From Flavobacterium muglaense (GTDB lineage: Bacteria; Bacteroidota; Bacteroidia; Flavobacteriales; Flavobacteriaceae), in assembly GCF_014305155.1 (NCBI RefSeq), contig NZ_JACRUK010000022.1, positions 1 to 56,032 on the forward strand: 56,032 nucleotides of DNA, given 5' to 3'. Both the position numbers and the translations under genes were made by a program. Positions 40,002 through 48,886 of the stretch are shown piece after piece (position 1 is the first letter of the stretch; each line of letters opens with the position of its first letter). The notes under the pieces are model-generated. The model saw only the letters and a program-made list of their open reading frames with translations. It ran no database searches and was not told the DNA's origin.

Positions 40002-42401
40002 TTATTCTCCCACTAAATGCAAGATATTAAACTCTTTGTTTACAACAAGATAACTGTTTTTTTCTAAGGCAGCACTATCGAATGTAATTTTTTCATTGTC
40101 AATCTCAATAGTTGTCACTTTAAAAGGCAATCCTATGAGGTTAATTTTATACTTCGAATAAGCGGTATCGTACTTTCCTTCTTTGTGCAATTGCACATTG
40201 AGTTCCTTTGTTTTACCTGTTAGTCTAAAAGTCAAAAAACTATACCTTCCTTTTTTATAATCGTATCCGTCTTGCGCATCCTCATAGACTACTGACTTTT
40301 CTTTACCCTCTTTGTAATACAAGTCTAATGTTAACTCATCAAACTCTAATTCGCCTACATATTGCTGAACAGGATATTTAGGAATAATAGCGCCCGCTTT
40401 AACAAAAACTGGAATTTCGTCATAATGTGTATCGACCCACATTTCCTTACCTCCTTTTACCCTACTATTGGTCCAGTAATTATACCATTCTCCTTTTGGG
40501 ACATACATTCTTCTTCCTAAAGCATTAGGTTCTAAAATAGGGCAAACCAGAATTTGATTTCCAAAAACAAATTCGTCATTGCGATAATGTGTTTGAATAT
40601 CGGCTTGATCAAAGTATACTAAAGGTTTTAGCATAGGAATACCTTCTTCAATATACTGATAAAAAATTGTGTATAAATACGGTAGTAATTGGTACCGTAG
40701 ATTAACAAATTTTCTAGTAATATCAATCACTTCTTCATCAAAAGCCCAAGGTTCCTGATCACCGTGATCACCAGAAGAATGTGTTCGACAAAAAGGATGA
40801 AAAACTCCTAATTGAATCCAGCGTGCATAAAGTTCTCCTGTAGGTTGCTCTGCAAATCCACCAATATCCGAGCCTGTAAATCCCATACCCGAAATAGACA
40901 TGCGTTGCACCTGAATATTAGCAATCCATAAATGTTCCCAACTCGCTACATTGTCCCCAGTCCACGAAGATGTATAGCGTTGTGCGCCCGCATAAGCCGA
41001 CCGTGTAATAACAAAAGGCCTTTTGGGATAGGCAAATCTTTTAACACCATGATAAGTAGCTCTCGCCATTTGTGTACCGTAGATATTATGCGCCTTTCTA
41101 TGACTACAAGGATTACCATCATAATCATGACGCACATCGTTGGGAAAGGTCTTATTAGGAACTTCCATTACTGCAGGTTCGTTCATATCATTCCAAACAC
41201 CTTTAACCCCTATATCAGCAACAAGTTCTTTAAACAATCCTGCCCACCATTCGCGTACTTCTGGATTGGTATAATCCGGGAAATTACATTCGCCTGGCCA
41301 GACTTTACCTTTCATGTAAGGGCCATCGGCTCTTTTGCAAAAATAATCTTTCTCTAGTGCTTCTTTATAAATTGAATATTCCTTGTCAACTTTAATCCCT
41401 GGGTCAATAATCACAACCGTCTTAAAACCGTCTTGGCCTAATTCGGCCACCATTCGTTTTGGATCAGGAAAATATTCTTTATTCCAAGTAAAACAACGAA
41501 AACCATCCATGTAATCGATGTCAAGGTAGATCGCATCACAAGGGATTTTTAACGCTCTAAACTTAGCTGTAACTTCCTTTACGTTATGTTCTGGAAAATA
41601 GCTCCACTTGCATTGGTGGTATCCTAAAGCCCATAAAGGTGGTAACTCTGGTTTTCCTGTTAAATCAGTATATGTGGCTACGACATCCTGCATTTGAGGA
41701 CCATAGAAAAAATAATAATTCATCTCTCCTCCTTCGGCCCAAAAACTAGTTACATTGCGCCTTTCGTGACAAAAATCAAAAAAAGTTCTAAACGTATTAT
41801 CAAAGAAAATACCGTATGCTTGCTTGTTTTGTAATCCTATGTAAAAAGGAACAACTTTATATAAGGGTTCTTGGTCTTTTTGATACGCATATTGATCTGT
41901 TGCAAAATTCTCTAAACGTTTTCCTTTCAAATTCATTTGGGTTGCTTTGTCTCCCAATCCGTAGAAGCATTCGCCGTCTTTAGACGATTTGCTCATCTTG
42001 ACAATATTTCCTCCAAATTCAAAACTCTCTTCCCAATGAAAACCAAGTTCATCCTCTAACAAAACATTTCCTGCTAAGTCGTAAATAGACTTTCTCATGT
42101 CTGCCTTTTGAATGACGCATTTAATTTTACTTGTTACTATTTGATAATAATCGGCTTCTTCTGTAATTGACAAAAAGTTGTAACCATGCAACTGCGTTTT
42201 ATCAATTGCATACGAGAAATCATTACTAAAGTATCCTTTTGTAGTAAATCGAAAACGAATTAAGCTGTCGCGTAAAACGGTTACTTTAAGAATAACGTTA
42301 TTATCTGTATTGAAATAAACCGAATCGCCTTCTAGTGTATAAGAAACTATATTGGAAGGGTAAAGATCCCCTTTGTATTCTAATGCTGTATTGGTAATCA
42401 T
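40002..42401 (-). CDS. glycoside hydrolase family 31 alpha-glucosidase
   Basis: The ATG at 42401 (MITNTALEYKGDLYPSN) is preferred because upstream in-frame codons lie before the leader. The 799-residue product has the GH31 N-terminal beta domain, the catalytic barrel with the nucleophile Asp in VWNDMNEPAVM and the acid Asp in WTGDNVASW, and C-terminal beta domains. No signal peptide is present, so it acts in the cytoplasm on imported oligosaccharides or glycogen. It lies downstream of the glycogen operon but past a terminator, with a palindromic operator candidate 94 bases upstream. Confidence 0.95.
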   Translation of the reverse strand: MITNTALEYKGDLYPSNIVSYTLEGDSVYFNTDNNVILKVTVLRDSLIRFRFTTKGYFSNDFSYAIDKTQLHGYNFLSITEEADYYQIVTSKIKCVIQKADMRKSIYDLAGNVLLEDELGFHWEESFEFGGNIVKMSKSSKDGECFYGLGDKATQMNLKGKRLENFATDQYAYQKDQEPLYKVVPFYIGLQNKQAYGIFFDNTFRTFFDFCHERRNVTSFWAEGGEMNYYFFYGPQMQDVVATYTDLTGKPELPPLWALGYHQCKWSYFPEHNVKEVTAKFRALKIPCDAIYLDIDYMDGFRCFTWNKEYFPDPKRMVAELGQDGFKTVVIIDPGIKVDKEYSIYKEALEKDYFCKRADGPYMKGKVWPGECNFPDYTNPEVREWWAGLFKELVADIGVKGVWNDMNEPAVMEVPNKTFPNDVRHDYDGNPCSHRKAHNIYGTQMARATYHGVKRFAYPKRPFVITRSAYAGAQRYTSSWTGDNVASWEHLWIANIQVQRMSISGMGFTGSDIGGFAEQPTGELYARWIQLGVFHPFCRTHSSGDHGDQEPWAFDEEVIDITRKFVNLRYQLLPYLYTIFYQYIEEGIPMLKPLVYFDQADIQTHYRNDEFVFGNQILVCPILEPNALGRRMYVPKGEWYNYWTNSRVKGGKEMWVDTHYDEIPVFVKAGAIIPKYPVQQYVGELEFDELTLDLYYKEGKEKSVVYEDAQDGYDYKKGRYSFLTFRLTGKTKELNVQLHKEGKYDTAYSKYKINLIGLPFKVTTIEIDNEKITFDSAALEKNSYLVVNKEFNILHLVGE

Positions 42402-42494
42402 GGAAATATGGTATTTTAAAAAATGAATTCTAGCTTTCAAAATTACAAAAAAACGCTATTAACCACTTAAAATAAGCCTTTTATTAGCAAAAAC

Positions 42495-42508
42495 GTTTGT
42501 ATACAAAC
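42495..42508. promoter_or_regulatory. palindromic operator candidate
   Basis: GTTTGTATACAAAC is a perfect 14-base palindrome in the region upstream of the GH31 gene, 94-107 bases before its start codon and just past the glycogen operon terminator. Sites with this shape are typical of LacI- or GntR-type regulators of sugar genes. No such regulator is adjacent. Confidence 0.45.
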
Positions 42509-42514
42509 AAAAAA

Positions 42515-42551
42515 GTTGCAAAATCTCCCCTGTGAAGAGAAATTTTGCAAC
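42515..42551 (-). terminator. terminator of the glycogen operon
   Basis: GTTGCAAAAT pairs with ATTTTGCAAC, and a T-run follows on the reverse strand. It lies about 20 bases past the glgB stop and separates glgB from the GH31 gene. Confidence 0.88.
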
Positions 42552-42570
42552 AAATTTAAAAAATCTTTAT

Positions 42571-44478
42571 TTATGAAATCTTAAAGACATTGACACTCAA
42601 AGGCGCCAAAAGCAATTCGATTGAATAATCTCTACCATCGTAAGGTGATGACTCAATAGCTAACTTACCTGTGTTACCTACACCGCTACCAGCGTAAATA
42701 GTTGCATCACTATTAAAAATTTCTTTTAACTTTCCTTTTTTCGGTAAGCCAATGCGGTAATTCGGGCGCACCACTTGAGTAAAATTACAAACTATAATCA
42801 AATCATCTTTTGGTTTGTTTCCTTTTCGAATAAAAGAAAAAACAGCATTTTGATGATCCGAGTAATTGATCCATTCGAATCCCTCGGGACTAAATTGTTT
42901 TTCATATAAGGCAGGTTCTGATTTGTACAGTGCATTCAAATCTGTTATTAACTTCTTTACTCCTTCATGAAAAGGAAATTGTAATAAATGCCAATCTAAG
43001 CTACTCTCAAAATTCCATTCTCCACTTTGACCAAATTCACTTCCCATGAACAGCAATTTAGTTCCAGGATGTGTAAACATATAACCATATAGTAATCGTA
43101 AGTTTGCAAACTTTTGCCACTCATCACCGGGCATTCTACCAGCAATTGACTTTTTACCATACACCACTTCGTCATGCGAAAGAGGCAACATAAAGTTTTC
43201 TGAAAAGGTATACGTCATTGAGAAAGTCAATTCGTTTTGATGGTACTTACGGTATACCGTATCTTTTTGAAAATACTCTAAAGTGTCATGCATCCATCCC
43301 ATCATCCATTTCATCCCAAAGCCTAACCCCCCTACAGAGGTAGGTCTTGAAACCATTGGAAAAGAAGTGCTTTCTTCGGCGATGGTTTGAACGCCTTCAT
43401 AATTGAGATATACCGCTTCATTGAATTCCTTCAAGAAACTTATGGTGTCGAGATTTTCTCTACCGCCATATATATTTGGCTCCCATTCTCCATCTTTCCT
43501 AGAATAATCCAAGTATAACATCGATGCTACTGCATCTACACGTAAACCATCGGCATGATAATGTTGCAACCAAAATAAGGCATTACTGATCAAGAAGGAA
43601 CGAACTTCGTTACGACCATAATTAAAGACTAGACTTTTCCAATCTGGATGATACCCTTTCCTACGGTCTGGATGTTCGAAAAGATTAGATCCATCAAAAA
43701 ATCCTAATCCATGTGCATCATCCGGAAAATGTGAAGGTACCCAGTCTAGAATAACCCCTATTCCTGCTTGATGCAGCTTATCCACAAGCATCATGAATTC
43801 TTGCGGGTTACCAAAACGGGAAGTTGGAGCAAAATACCCTACTAATTGATAGCCCCATGAAGGATCATACGGATACTCCATAATAGGCATAAATTCTACG
43901 TGCGTAAATCCTGTTTCTTTTACGTAAGCGACAAGATCCTCGGCAAATTCTAGATAAGTTAAAAAACGATTTTCTTCTCCATGACGTTTCCACGAGCCCA
44001 GATGGACTTCATAAACCGAATACGGTTTGTCTAGTCCATTATGATCTTGACGCGATTTCATCCATTTACTATCACTCCATTTATGATCTAAGTCCCAAAC
44101 AATAGATGCTGTGTTGGGTGGTTGCTCACAATAAAAAGCAAACGGATCTGCTTTCTCAGTAACAATACCATCATTATTAGATTGAATTTTATATTTATAG
44201 GTTGCTCCTTTTTCGATAAGCGGAATAAATCCTTCCCATATACCCGAGGAATCCCAACGCACTTGCAATAAATGCTCGCCTTGTGTCCAATAGTTAAAAT
44301 CCCCTACTACTGATACAGAATGTGCTGTGGGTGCCCAAACAGCAAAGTACACGCCTTTCACGCCATCTATCTCGATTAAATGCGCCCCTAGCTTTTCATA
44401 CAATCGATAATGCTTTCCAGCTTTGAATAAGTCAATATCAAAATCAGTAAAAAGAGAATGTGTAATAACTTTACTCAT
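42571..44478 (-). CDS. glgB: 1,4-alpha-glucan branching enzyme
   Basis: The 635-residue product transfers alpha-1,4 chains to 1,6 positions. It has an N-terminal CBM48 domain (about residues 25-110, FAVWAPTAHSVSVVGDFN), a GH13 barrel (YEVHLGSWKRHG, VEFMPIMEYPYDPSWGYQ) with the nucleophile Asp315 in LRVDAVASM, the acid in IAEES and the transition-state Asp in LSHDEVVYG, and a C-terminal beta domain. It is the last gene of glgA-glgC-glgB. Confidence 0.97.
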   Translation of the reverse strand: MSKVITHSLFTDFDIDLFKAGKHYRLYEKLGAHLIEIDGVKGVYFAVWAPTAHSVSVVGDFNYWTQGEHLLQVRWDSSGIWEGFIPLIEKGATYKYKIQSNNDGIVTEKADPFAFYCEQPPNTASIVWDLDHKWSDSKWMKSRQDHNGLDKPYSVYEVHLGSWKRHGEENRFLTYLEFAEDLVAYVKETGFTHVEFMPIMEYPYDPSWGYQLVGYFAPTSRFGNPQEFMMLVDKLHQAGIGVILDWVPSHFPDDAHGLGFFDGSNLFEHPDRRKGYHPDWKSLVFNYGRNEVRSFLISNALFWLQHYHADGLRVDAVASMLYLDYSRKDGEWEPNIYGGRENLDTISFLKEFNEAVYLNYEGVQTIAEESTSFPMVSRPTSVGGLGFGMKWMMGWMHDTLEYFQKDTVYRKYHQNELTFSMTYTFSENFMLPLSHDEVVYGKKSIAGRMPGDEWQKFANLRLLYGYMFTHPGTKLLFMGSEFGQSGEWNFESSLDWHLLQFPFHEGVKKLITDLNALYKSEPALYEKQFSPEGFEWINYSDHQNAVFSFIRKGNKPKDDLIIVCNFTQVVRPNYRIGLPKKGKLKEIFNSDATIYAGSGVGNTGKLAIESSPYDGRDYSIELLLAPLSVNVFKIS

Positions 44479-44545
44479 ATGGTATTTTTATAATTCTAAA
44501 GGTATAACCAGTAGAATAATTAGTTTAATAAAAACAGTTTAATCC

Positions 44546-45826
44546 TTAATTAATCTTGTAATTATCCGGTATTACTGACCCTTTTTTAATAACAACAATT
44601 CCTTCTCTAATAGAATACAAATCATTAGAAAAATCTTCTAAATGCTTTCCTCCATTGATATAAACATCATTCCCGATGCGGCAATTTTTGTCAACCAAAG
44701 CATTGTTAATAAAACATCTTTCACCTATACCCATCAGGATCTTACTATTGGCTTTATCTTCTTCCATTACATCAATACTTTGATAAAAGTCATTACCCAT
44801 AATATAAGAGTTTTGAACAATTGTATCGTCTCCAATACGAGATCGAATCCCCACAACCGACTTTTTAATCTCCTTTGCACTAATAATACACCCCTCAGAA
44901 ATTAATGATTTCTCAATAAGCGTATTATTAAATTTTGAAGGCGGTAAAAGTCTTGGACGTGTATAGATTTTATTGTCATTGTCAAACAAGTTAAACTTAG
45001 GCACATCATCAGTTAAACCAATATTAGCCTCAAAGAATGAATCAATATTACCAATATCAGTCCAATATCCTTCATACTGATAACTTAATATTTTTTTCTT
45101 TCCTACAGCTTGCGGAATGATTTCTTTTCCAAAGTCTTTTGTATCTGGATTAGACATTAATTCAACTAAAAGTTTTCTGTTAAAAATGTAAATTCCCATT
45201 GATGCAAGGTATTTTTTACCCTCACTTTTCATTTGGTCACTTACATTAGACTCCCAATCCGGAAGTAATGAGGCATCTGGTTTCTCAATAAATGATTCAA
45301 TACAACTTTCGCTGTTGGTTTTTAGTATTCCAAACTCAGGTGCATCTTTAGCATTTACAGGTAAAGTAGCTATGGTAATATCGGCACCGTTTTTCACATG
45401 CTCTTCAATCATTTCGTTGAAATCCATTTGATACAGTTGATCTCCAGATAGAATCAAAGCGTAGTCAAAATCGTGATTTAAAAAATGAGGCATGCATTGT
45501 CTTACCGCATCCGCAGTTCCTTGAAACCAAGTTGGATTATCCGGAGTTTGCTCAGCAGCTAGAATATCAACAAAGGCTTGACTAAAAACACTAAATGTGT
45601 AGGTGTTTTTAATATGGGCATTCAAAGAAGCTGAATTAAATTGCGTCAGTACAAACATTCTATAAATATCCGAATTCATACAATTTGAAATTGGAATATC
45701 TACCAGTCTATATTTCCCTCCTATTGGCACAGCAGGTTTAGACCTTGTCTCTGTCAACGGGTATAATCTTGAACCTTGACCTCCTCCTAGAATAATTGCA
45801 ATAACATTTTTCTTTTTAGCCTTCAT
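44546..45826 (-). CDS. glgC: glucose-1-phosphate adenylyltransferase
   Basis: The 426-residue product makes ADP-glucose from glucose-1-phosphate and ATP. The N-terminal nucleotidyltransferase part has GGGQGSRLYPLTETRSKPAV and VDIPISNCMNS, and the C-terminal half is a left-handed beta-helix with the allosteric region. Its ATG overlaps the glgA stop by four bases, so the two are coupled. This is the committed step of glycogen synthesis. Confidence 0.97.
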   Translation of the reverse strand: MKAKKKNVIAIILGGGQGSRLYPLTETRSKPAVPIGGKYRLVDIPISNCMNSDIYRMFVLTQFNSASLNAHIKNTYTFSVFSQAFVDILAAEQTPDNPTWFQGTADAVRQCMPHFLNHDFDYALILSGDQLYQMDFNEMIEEHVKNGADITIATLPVNAKDAPEFGILKTNSESCIESFIEKPDASLLPDWESNVSDQMKSEGKKYLASMGIYIFNRKLLVELMSNPDTKDFGKEIIPQAVGKKKILSYQYEGYWTDIGNIDSFFEANIGLTDDVPKFNLFDNDNKIYTRPRLLPPSKFNNTLIEKSLISEGCIISAKEIKKSVVGIRSRIGDDTIVQNSYIMGNDFYQSIDVMEEDKANSKILMGIGERCFINNALVDKNCRIGNDVYINGGKHLEDFSNDLYSIREGIVVIKKGSVIPDNYKIN

Positions 45827-47244
45827 TTTTTATCTATTATTAAATTATACATGTCTATATATTCTTGGCAAACTCTTTCCCAAGAATGGTCAGTTTCCAT
45901 TCCTTTTTTTATTATTTTATTTAAATGCGTTTTGTCTTTGTACAGTTTCACAGCTCTACCTATAGAATAACAAATGTCTCCAACCGAAGATTGATCATGA
46001 CAAATACCATTTCCGTCATCTCCAAAATCAATTACAGTATCTTTCAATCCACCGGTTCTTCTTACAATAGGAATTGTACCATAACGCAAGGAATACATTT
46101 GATTTAAACCACAAGGCTCTACTCTGGAAGGCATCATTAAGAAATCGGCACCTGCATATATTAAATGCGCCAATTCTTCATTATACCCTATAAAAGTATT
46201 GTAGTTTCCTTTGTAATCTGGCAACAAACTATTTAGTCTGTCTTCTATATCAGAGTTTCCAGAACCTAGAATTAAAATATTAATTTCTTTAAAATTTTCA
46301 GATAAAGCCAAGGCTGAAGCATGAGGCAATAGATCGCCCCCTTTCTCGTCTAGCAGTCTACCTATAAAGCTAAATAATGGTTTACTAGGATCTAAATTAA
46401 AAAGTGTACACAGTATTTCTTTATTTTGTTGTTTCCCCTTTTCAAAATTTTTGATCGAATATTTCTTTTCTAACATTTTGTCTTTGGCTGGATCCCAAAC
46501 CTCAGTATCAATCCCGTTCAAAATACCTTTTGACTTATATCGCACTAAGTTAAACAATGACTCCAGTCCATTAGCCGAAGCGTTAATTTCGTTCAAATAG
46601 CTAGGCGATACCGTTGTTACTGCCCAAGCACATTTAATCCCTACTGCCAATGAATTGATGCAATGATCCCACTCTAAAACATTTACATGAGCCAAATCGA
46701 ATTCGGGAAAGTAACTCAATTTATCAAAACCAAATTGTCCTTGATACAATCCATTGTGAATGGTGATCATCGAAGGAGTTTTTTGCAACTTTTGATATTT
46801 AGAACAATACAACATCATAAAAGGAATTAAACCCGTATGATGGTCATGGCAATTGATCACATCGGGAACTGTTGCTCTACCAATAATCCAATCTAAAGCC
46901 GCTATTTGAAAAGATAGAAAACGCTCTATGTCATCTTCATAACCATAAACGTCTTTTCGGTCAAAAAGCTCGGCTATTTCAATCAGATACAATTCAAAAC
47001 CTAACTTATCGGTGGTTTCTTTCAAAACACTAAACGGAAAATCAAATTTCCCTAGCTTTATACTGCCCCAATGCACACATTCAAATTCGTTCTCTTTTCT
47101 AAACTTTGTATCATAACAAGGAACAACAACTCTTGTATGATGACCAGCATTATTTTGATATTTTGGTAATGCACCTACAACATCTGCAAGTCCACCTACT
47201 TTGGCTACAGGATAACATTCTGCGCTAATATGAAATATTTCCAT
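45823..47244 (-). CDS. glgA: glycogen synthase
   Basis: The 473-residue product is a GT5 ADP-glucose-dependent synthase. The N-terminal glucosyl-acceptor motif is present in AKVGGLADVVGALPK and the C-terminal catalytic motif in EPCGLNQMYSLRYGTIPIV with RRTGGLKDTV. It is the first gene of the operon. The length is normal. Its promoter was not clearly identified in the 187-base gap before the divergent hydrolase gene. Confidence 0.97.
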   Translation of the reverse strand: MEIFHISAECYPVAKVGGLADVVGALPKYQNNAGHHTRVVVPCYDTKFRKENEFECVHWGSIKLGKFDFPFSVLKETTDKLGFELYLIEIAELFDRKDVYGYEDDIERFLSFQIAALDWIIGRATVPDVINCHDHHTGLIPFMMLYCSKYQKLQKTPSMITIHNGLYQGQFGFDKLSYFPEFDLAHVNVLEWDHCINSLAVGIKCAWAVTTVSPSYLNEINASANGLESLFNLVRYKSKGILNGIDTEVWDPAKDKMLEKKYSIKNFEKGKQQNKEILCTLFNLDPSKPLFSFIGRLLDEKGGDLLPHASALALSENFKEINILILGSGNSDIEDRLNSLLPDYKGNYNTFIGYNEELAHLIYAGADFLMMPSRVEPCGLNQMYSLRYGTIPIVRRTGGLKDTVIDFGDDGNGICHDQSSVGDICYSIGRAVKLYKDKTHLNKIIKKGMETDHSWERVCQEYIDMYNLIIDKK

Positions 47245-47431
47245 CTACTAATTTTTCGGTTCTTTGGTTTATAAATATTCAGTCCAGCAGCTCTAAATTT
47301 TACTTTGGTCAAAACAATAGCAAGCTAATGTTAATTAATACGCTAAAAATTTATTTATTATACTACTTTTATGTTTTTCTAAATTTACTAAAAAATAAAC
47401 AAAATAAAAGCCCTACTCAAAAATTATTATA

Positions 47432-48301
47432 ATGACAAAAAAAGCAGCTAATAGCAAACAAACATTAGAAATTCCTAAGGTTATCATGCTAAGTGGTAAG
47501 TTTATCTCTTTTATTTCGCCTAAATGGGCTACGCTATACACAGCAAAATTATTTACAACACCTATAAAACATAAAACTCCGAAGCGAGAACTAGCTATGG
47601 ACGCTAGCAGTCGCCAAAATAAAATAATGATTCCTGAAATAAAAAAAGAAGTTGTGGTCTACGAATATGGTAATAGTCCTAAAAAAGTCTTGCTAGTTCA
47701 TGGCTGGTCTGGTAGAGGTACGCAACTCTTTAAAATAGCCGATGAACTAGTTAATGCTGGATATTCAACCGTAAGTTTTGACGCTCCAGCACATGGGAAA
47801 TCTCCTGGAAACAATAGTATCATGGTCGACTTTATAGCTTCAATCCATGAAATTAACAAACTATACGGTCCATTTGAAGCTGCCATCGGTCATTCTCTAG
47901 GTGGAATGTCAGTTTTGAATGCTGTAAAACAAGGATTAAAAGTTAAAAACATCTCTATTATAGGTAGCGGTGACATCGTACAAGATATTATAGACGACTT
48001 TATTTCCAAATTAAAACTACCTGCACACTATGCTGATTCGCTTCGAGAGCATTTCGAATTAAAATACGGAGCAAAAATGAGTGATTACTCGGCCTTTAAA
48101 GCGGCAGAACAAATTAAGCTTCCTGTATTAGTGGTTCATGACAATCAAGATTTTGAAGTACCCGTAAAAGCAGGACTACACATCCACAAACATTTAAGCA
48201 ATGGCGAACTGATGCTTACTGAAAGACTAGGGCATCGCAAAATATTGGGTGATGCAAATGTTATAGAAAAAGTCATTAACTTTACGATAGCGAATAATTA
48301 A
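47432..48301 (+). CDS. alpha/beta hydrolase
   Basis: The 289-residue product is an alpha/beta-hydrolase without signal peptide. The oxyanion region is VHGWSGRGTQ and the nucleophile elbow is GHSLGGMS with Ser155. The acid is probably the Asp in VVHDNQDFEVP and the base His in TERLGHRKIL near the C terminus. The first 70 residues are basic and unlike the core. It lies 14 bases upstream of msrB and is probably cotranscribed with it. Substrate unknown. Confidence 0.9.
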   Translation: MTKKAANSKQTLEIPKVIMLSGKFISFISPKWATLYTAKLFTTPIKHKTPKRELAMDASSRQNKIMIPEIKKEVVVYEYGNSPKKVLLVHGWSGRGTQLFKIADELVNAGYSTVSFDAPAHGKSPGNNSIMVDFIASIHEINKLYGPFEAAIGHSLGGMSVLNAVKQGLKVKNISIIGSGDIVQDIIDDFISKLKLPAHYADSLREHFELKYGAKMSDYSAFKAAEQIKLPVLVVHDNQDFEVPVKAGLHIHKHLSNGELMLTERLGHRKILGDANVIEKVINFTIANN

Positions 48302-48315
48302 AAATTAAATACATT

Positions 48316-48705
48316 ATGGAATACCCTTTAAATAAAACCGAAGAACAATGGAAAGAGGAATTAGGGGAAGAAAGATACCGTATATTACGTCAAAAAGGTA
48401 CTGAACGTCCACACACAGGAACCTATAATTTACATTACGAGAAAGGTACCTACTGCTGTGGTGCTTGTAACGAACCTTTGTTTGAATCTAACGCTAAGTT
48501 TGATGCGCATTGCGGATGGCCCTCTTTTGACGACTCAATTCCTGGCAAAGTAAAAAACGTATTAGACAAGTCACATGGAATGATTCGTACTGAAATTGTT
48601 TGTGCTAATTGTGGTAGTCATCTAGGTCATGTTTTCAACGATGGTCCTACAGAAACCGGACAACGTTACTGCGTGAATTCTCTTTCTGTAGATTTTACCG
48701 AATAG
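48316..48705 (+). CDS. msrB: peptide-methionine (R)-S-oxide reductase
   Basis: The 129-residue product reduces R-methionine sulfoxide in proteins. It has the structural zinc pair CCGACNEPLF and CANCGSHLGHVFNDGP and the catalytic Cys119 in RYCVNSLSVDF. It lacks a signal peptide and acts in the cytoplasm. A perfect terminator follows at 48725. Confidence 0.97.
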   Translation: MEYPLNKTEEQWKEELGEERYRILRQKGTERPHTGTYNLHYEKGTYCCGACNEPLFESNAKFDAHCGWPSFDDSIPGKVKNVLDKSHGMIRTEIVCANCGSHLGHVFNDGPTETGQRYCVNSLSVDFTE

Positions 48706-48724
48706 TTTCTAGACATAGTAATAC

Positions 48725-48772
48725 AATCGGGATTTAATTTTAAAAAGCCTAAAATTAAATCCCGATTTTTTA
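48725..48772 (+). terminator. strong intrinsic terminator
   Basis: AATCGGGATTTAATTTTA pairs perfectly with TAAAATTAAATCCCGATT over 18 bases, then a T-run follows. It ends the hydrolase/msrB unit. Confidence 0.95.
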
Positions 48773-48844
48773 TGCCTTTTTTTTATTCGAAAAAAACAAC
48801 CAAAACAGCTAGATAATTAAAAAAATAAAGAGCCAGTTTTTGAT

Positions 48845-48852
48845 TACATTTG
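48845..48852 (+). promoter_or_regulatory. -7 promoter element of the AsmA gene
   Basis: TACATTTG matches TAnnTTTG perfectly, 34 bases before the start codon at 48887. Confidence 0.55.
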
Positions 48853-48886
48853 CACTTTTTTATAAAAATAATTTCCAATACAAAAC

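Noticed and set aside
40932..41357. Long plus-strand open frame inside the GH31 gene.
   Set aside because: It is antisense to the well-supported GH31 gene, whose catalytic motifs lie in the same bases, and its translation resembles no family.
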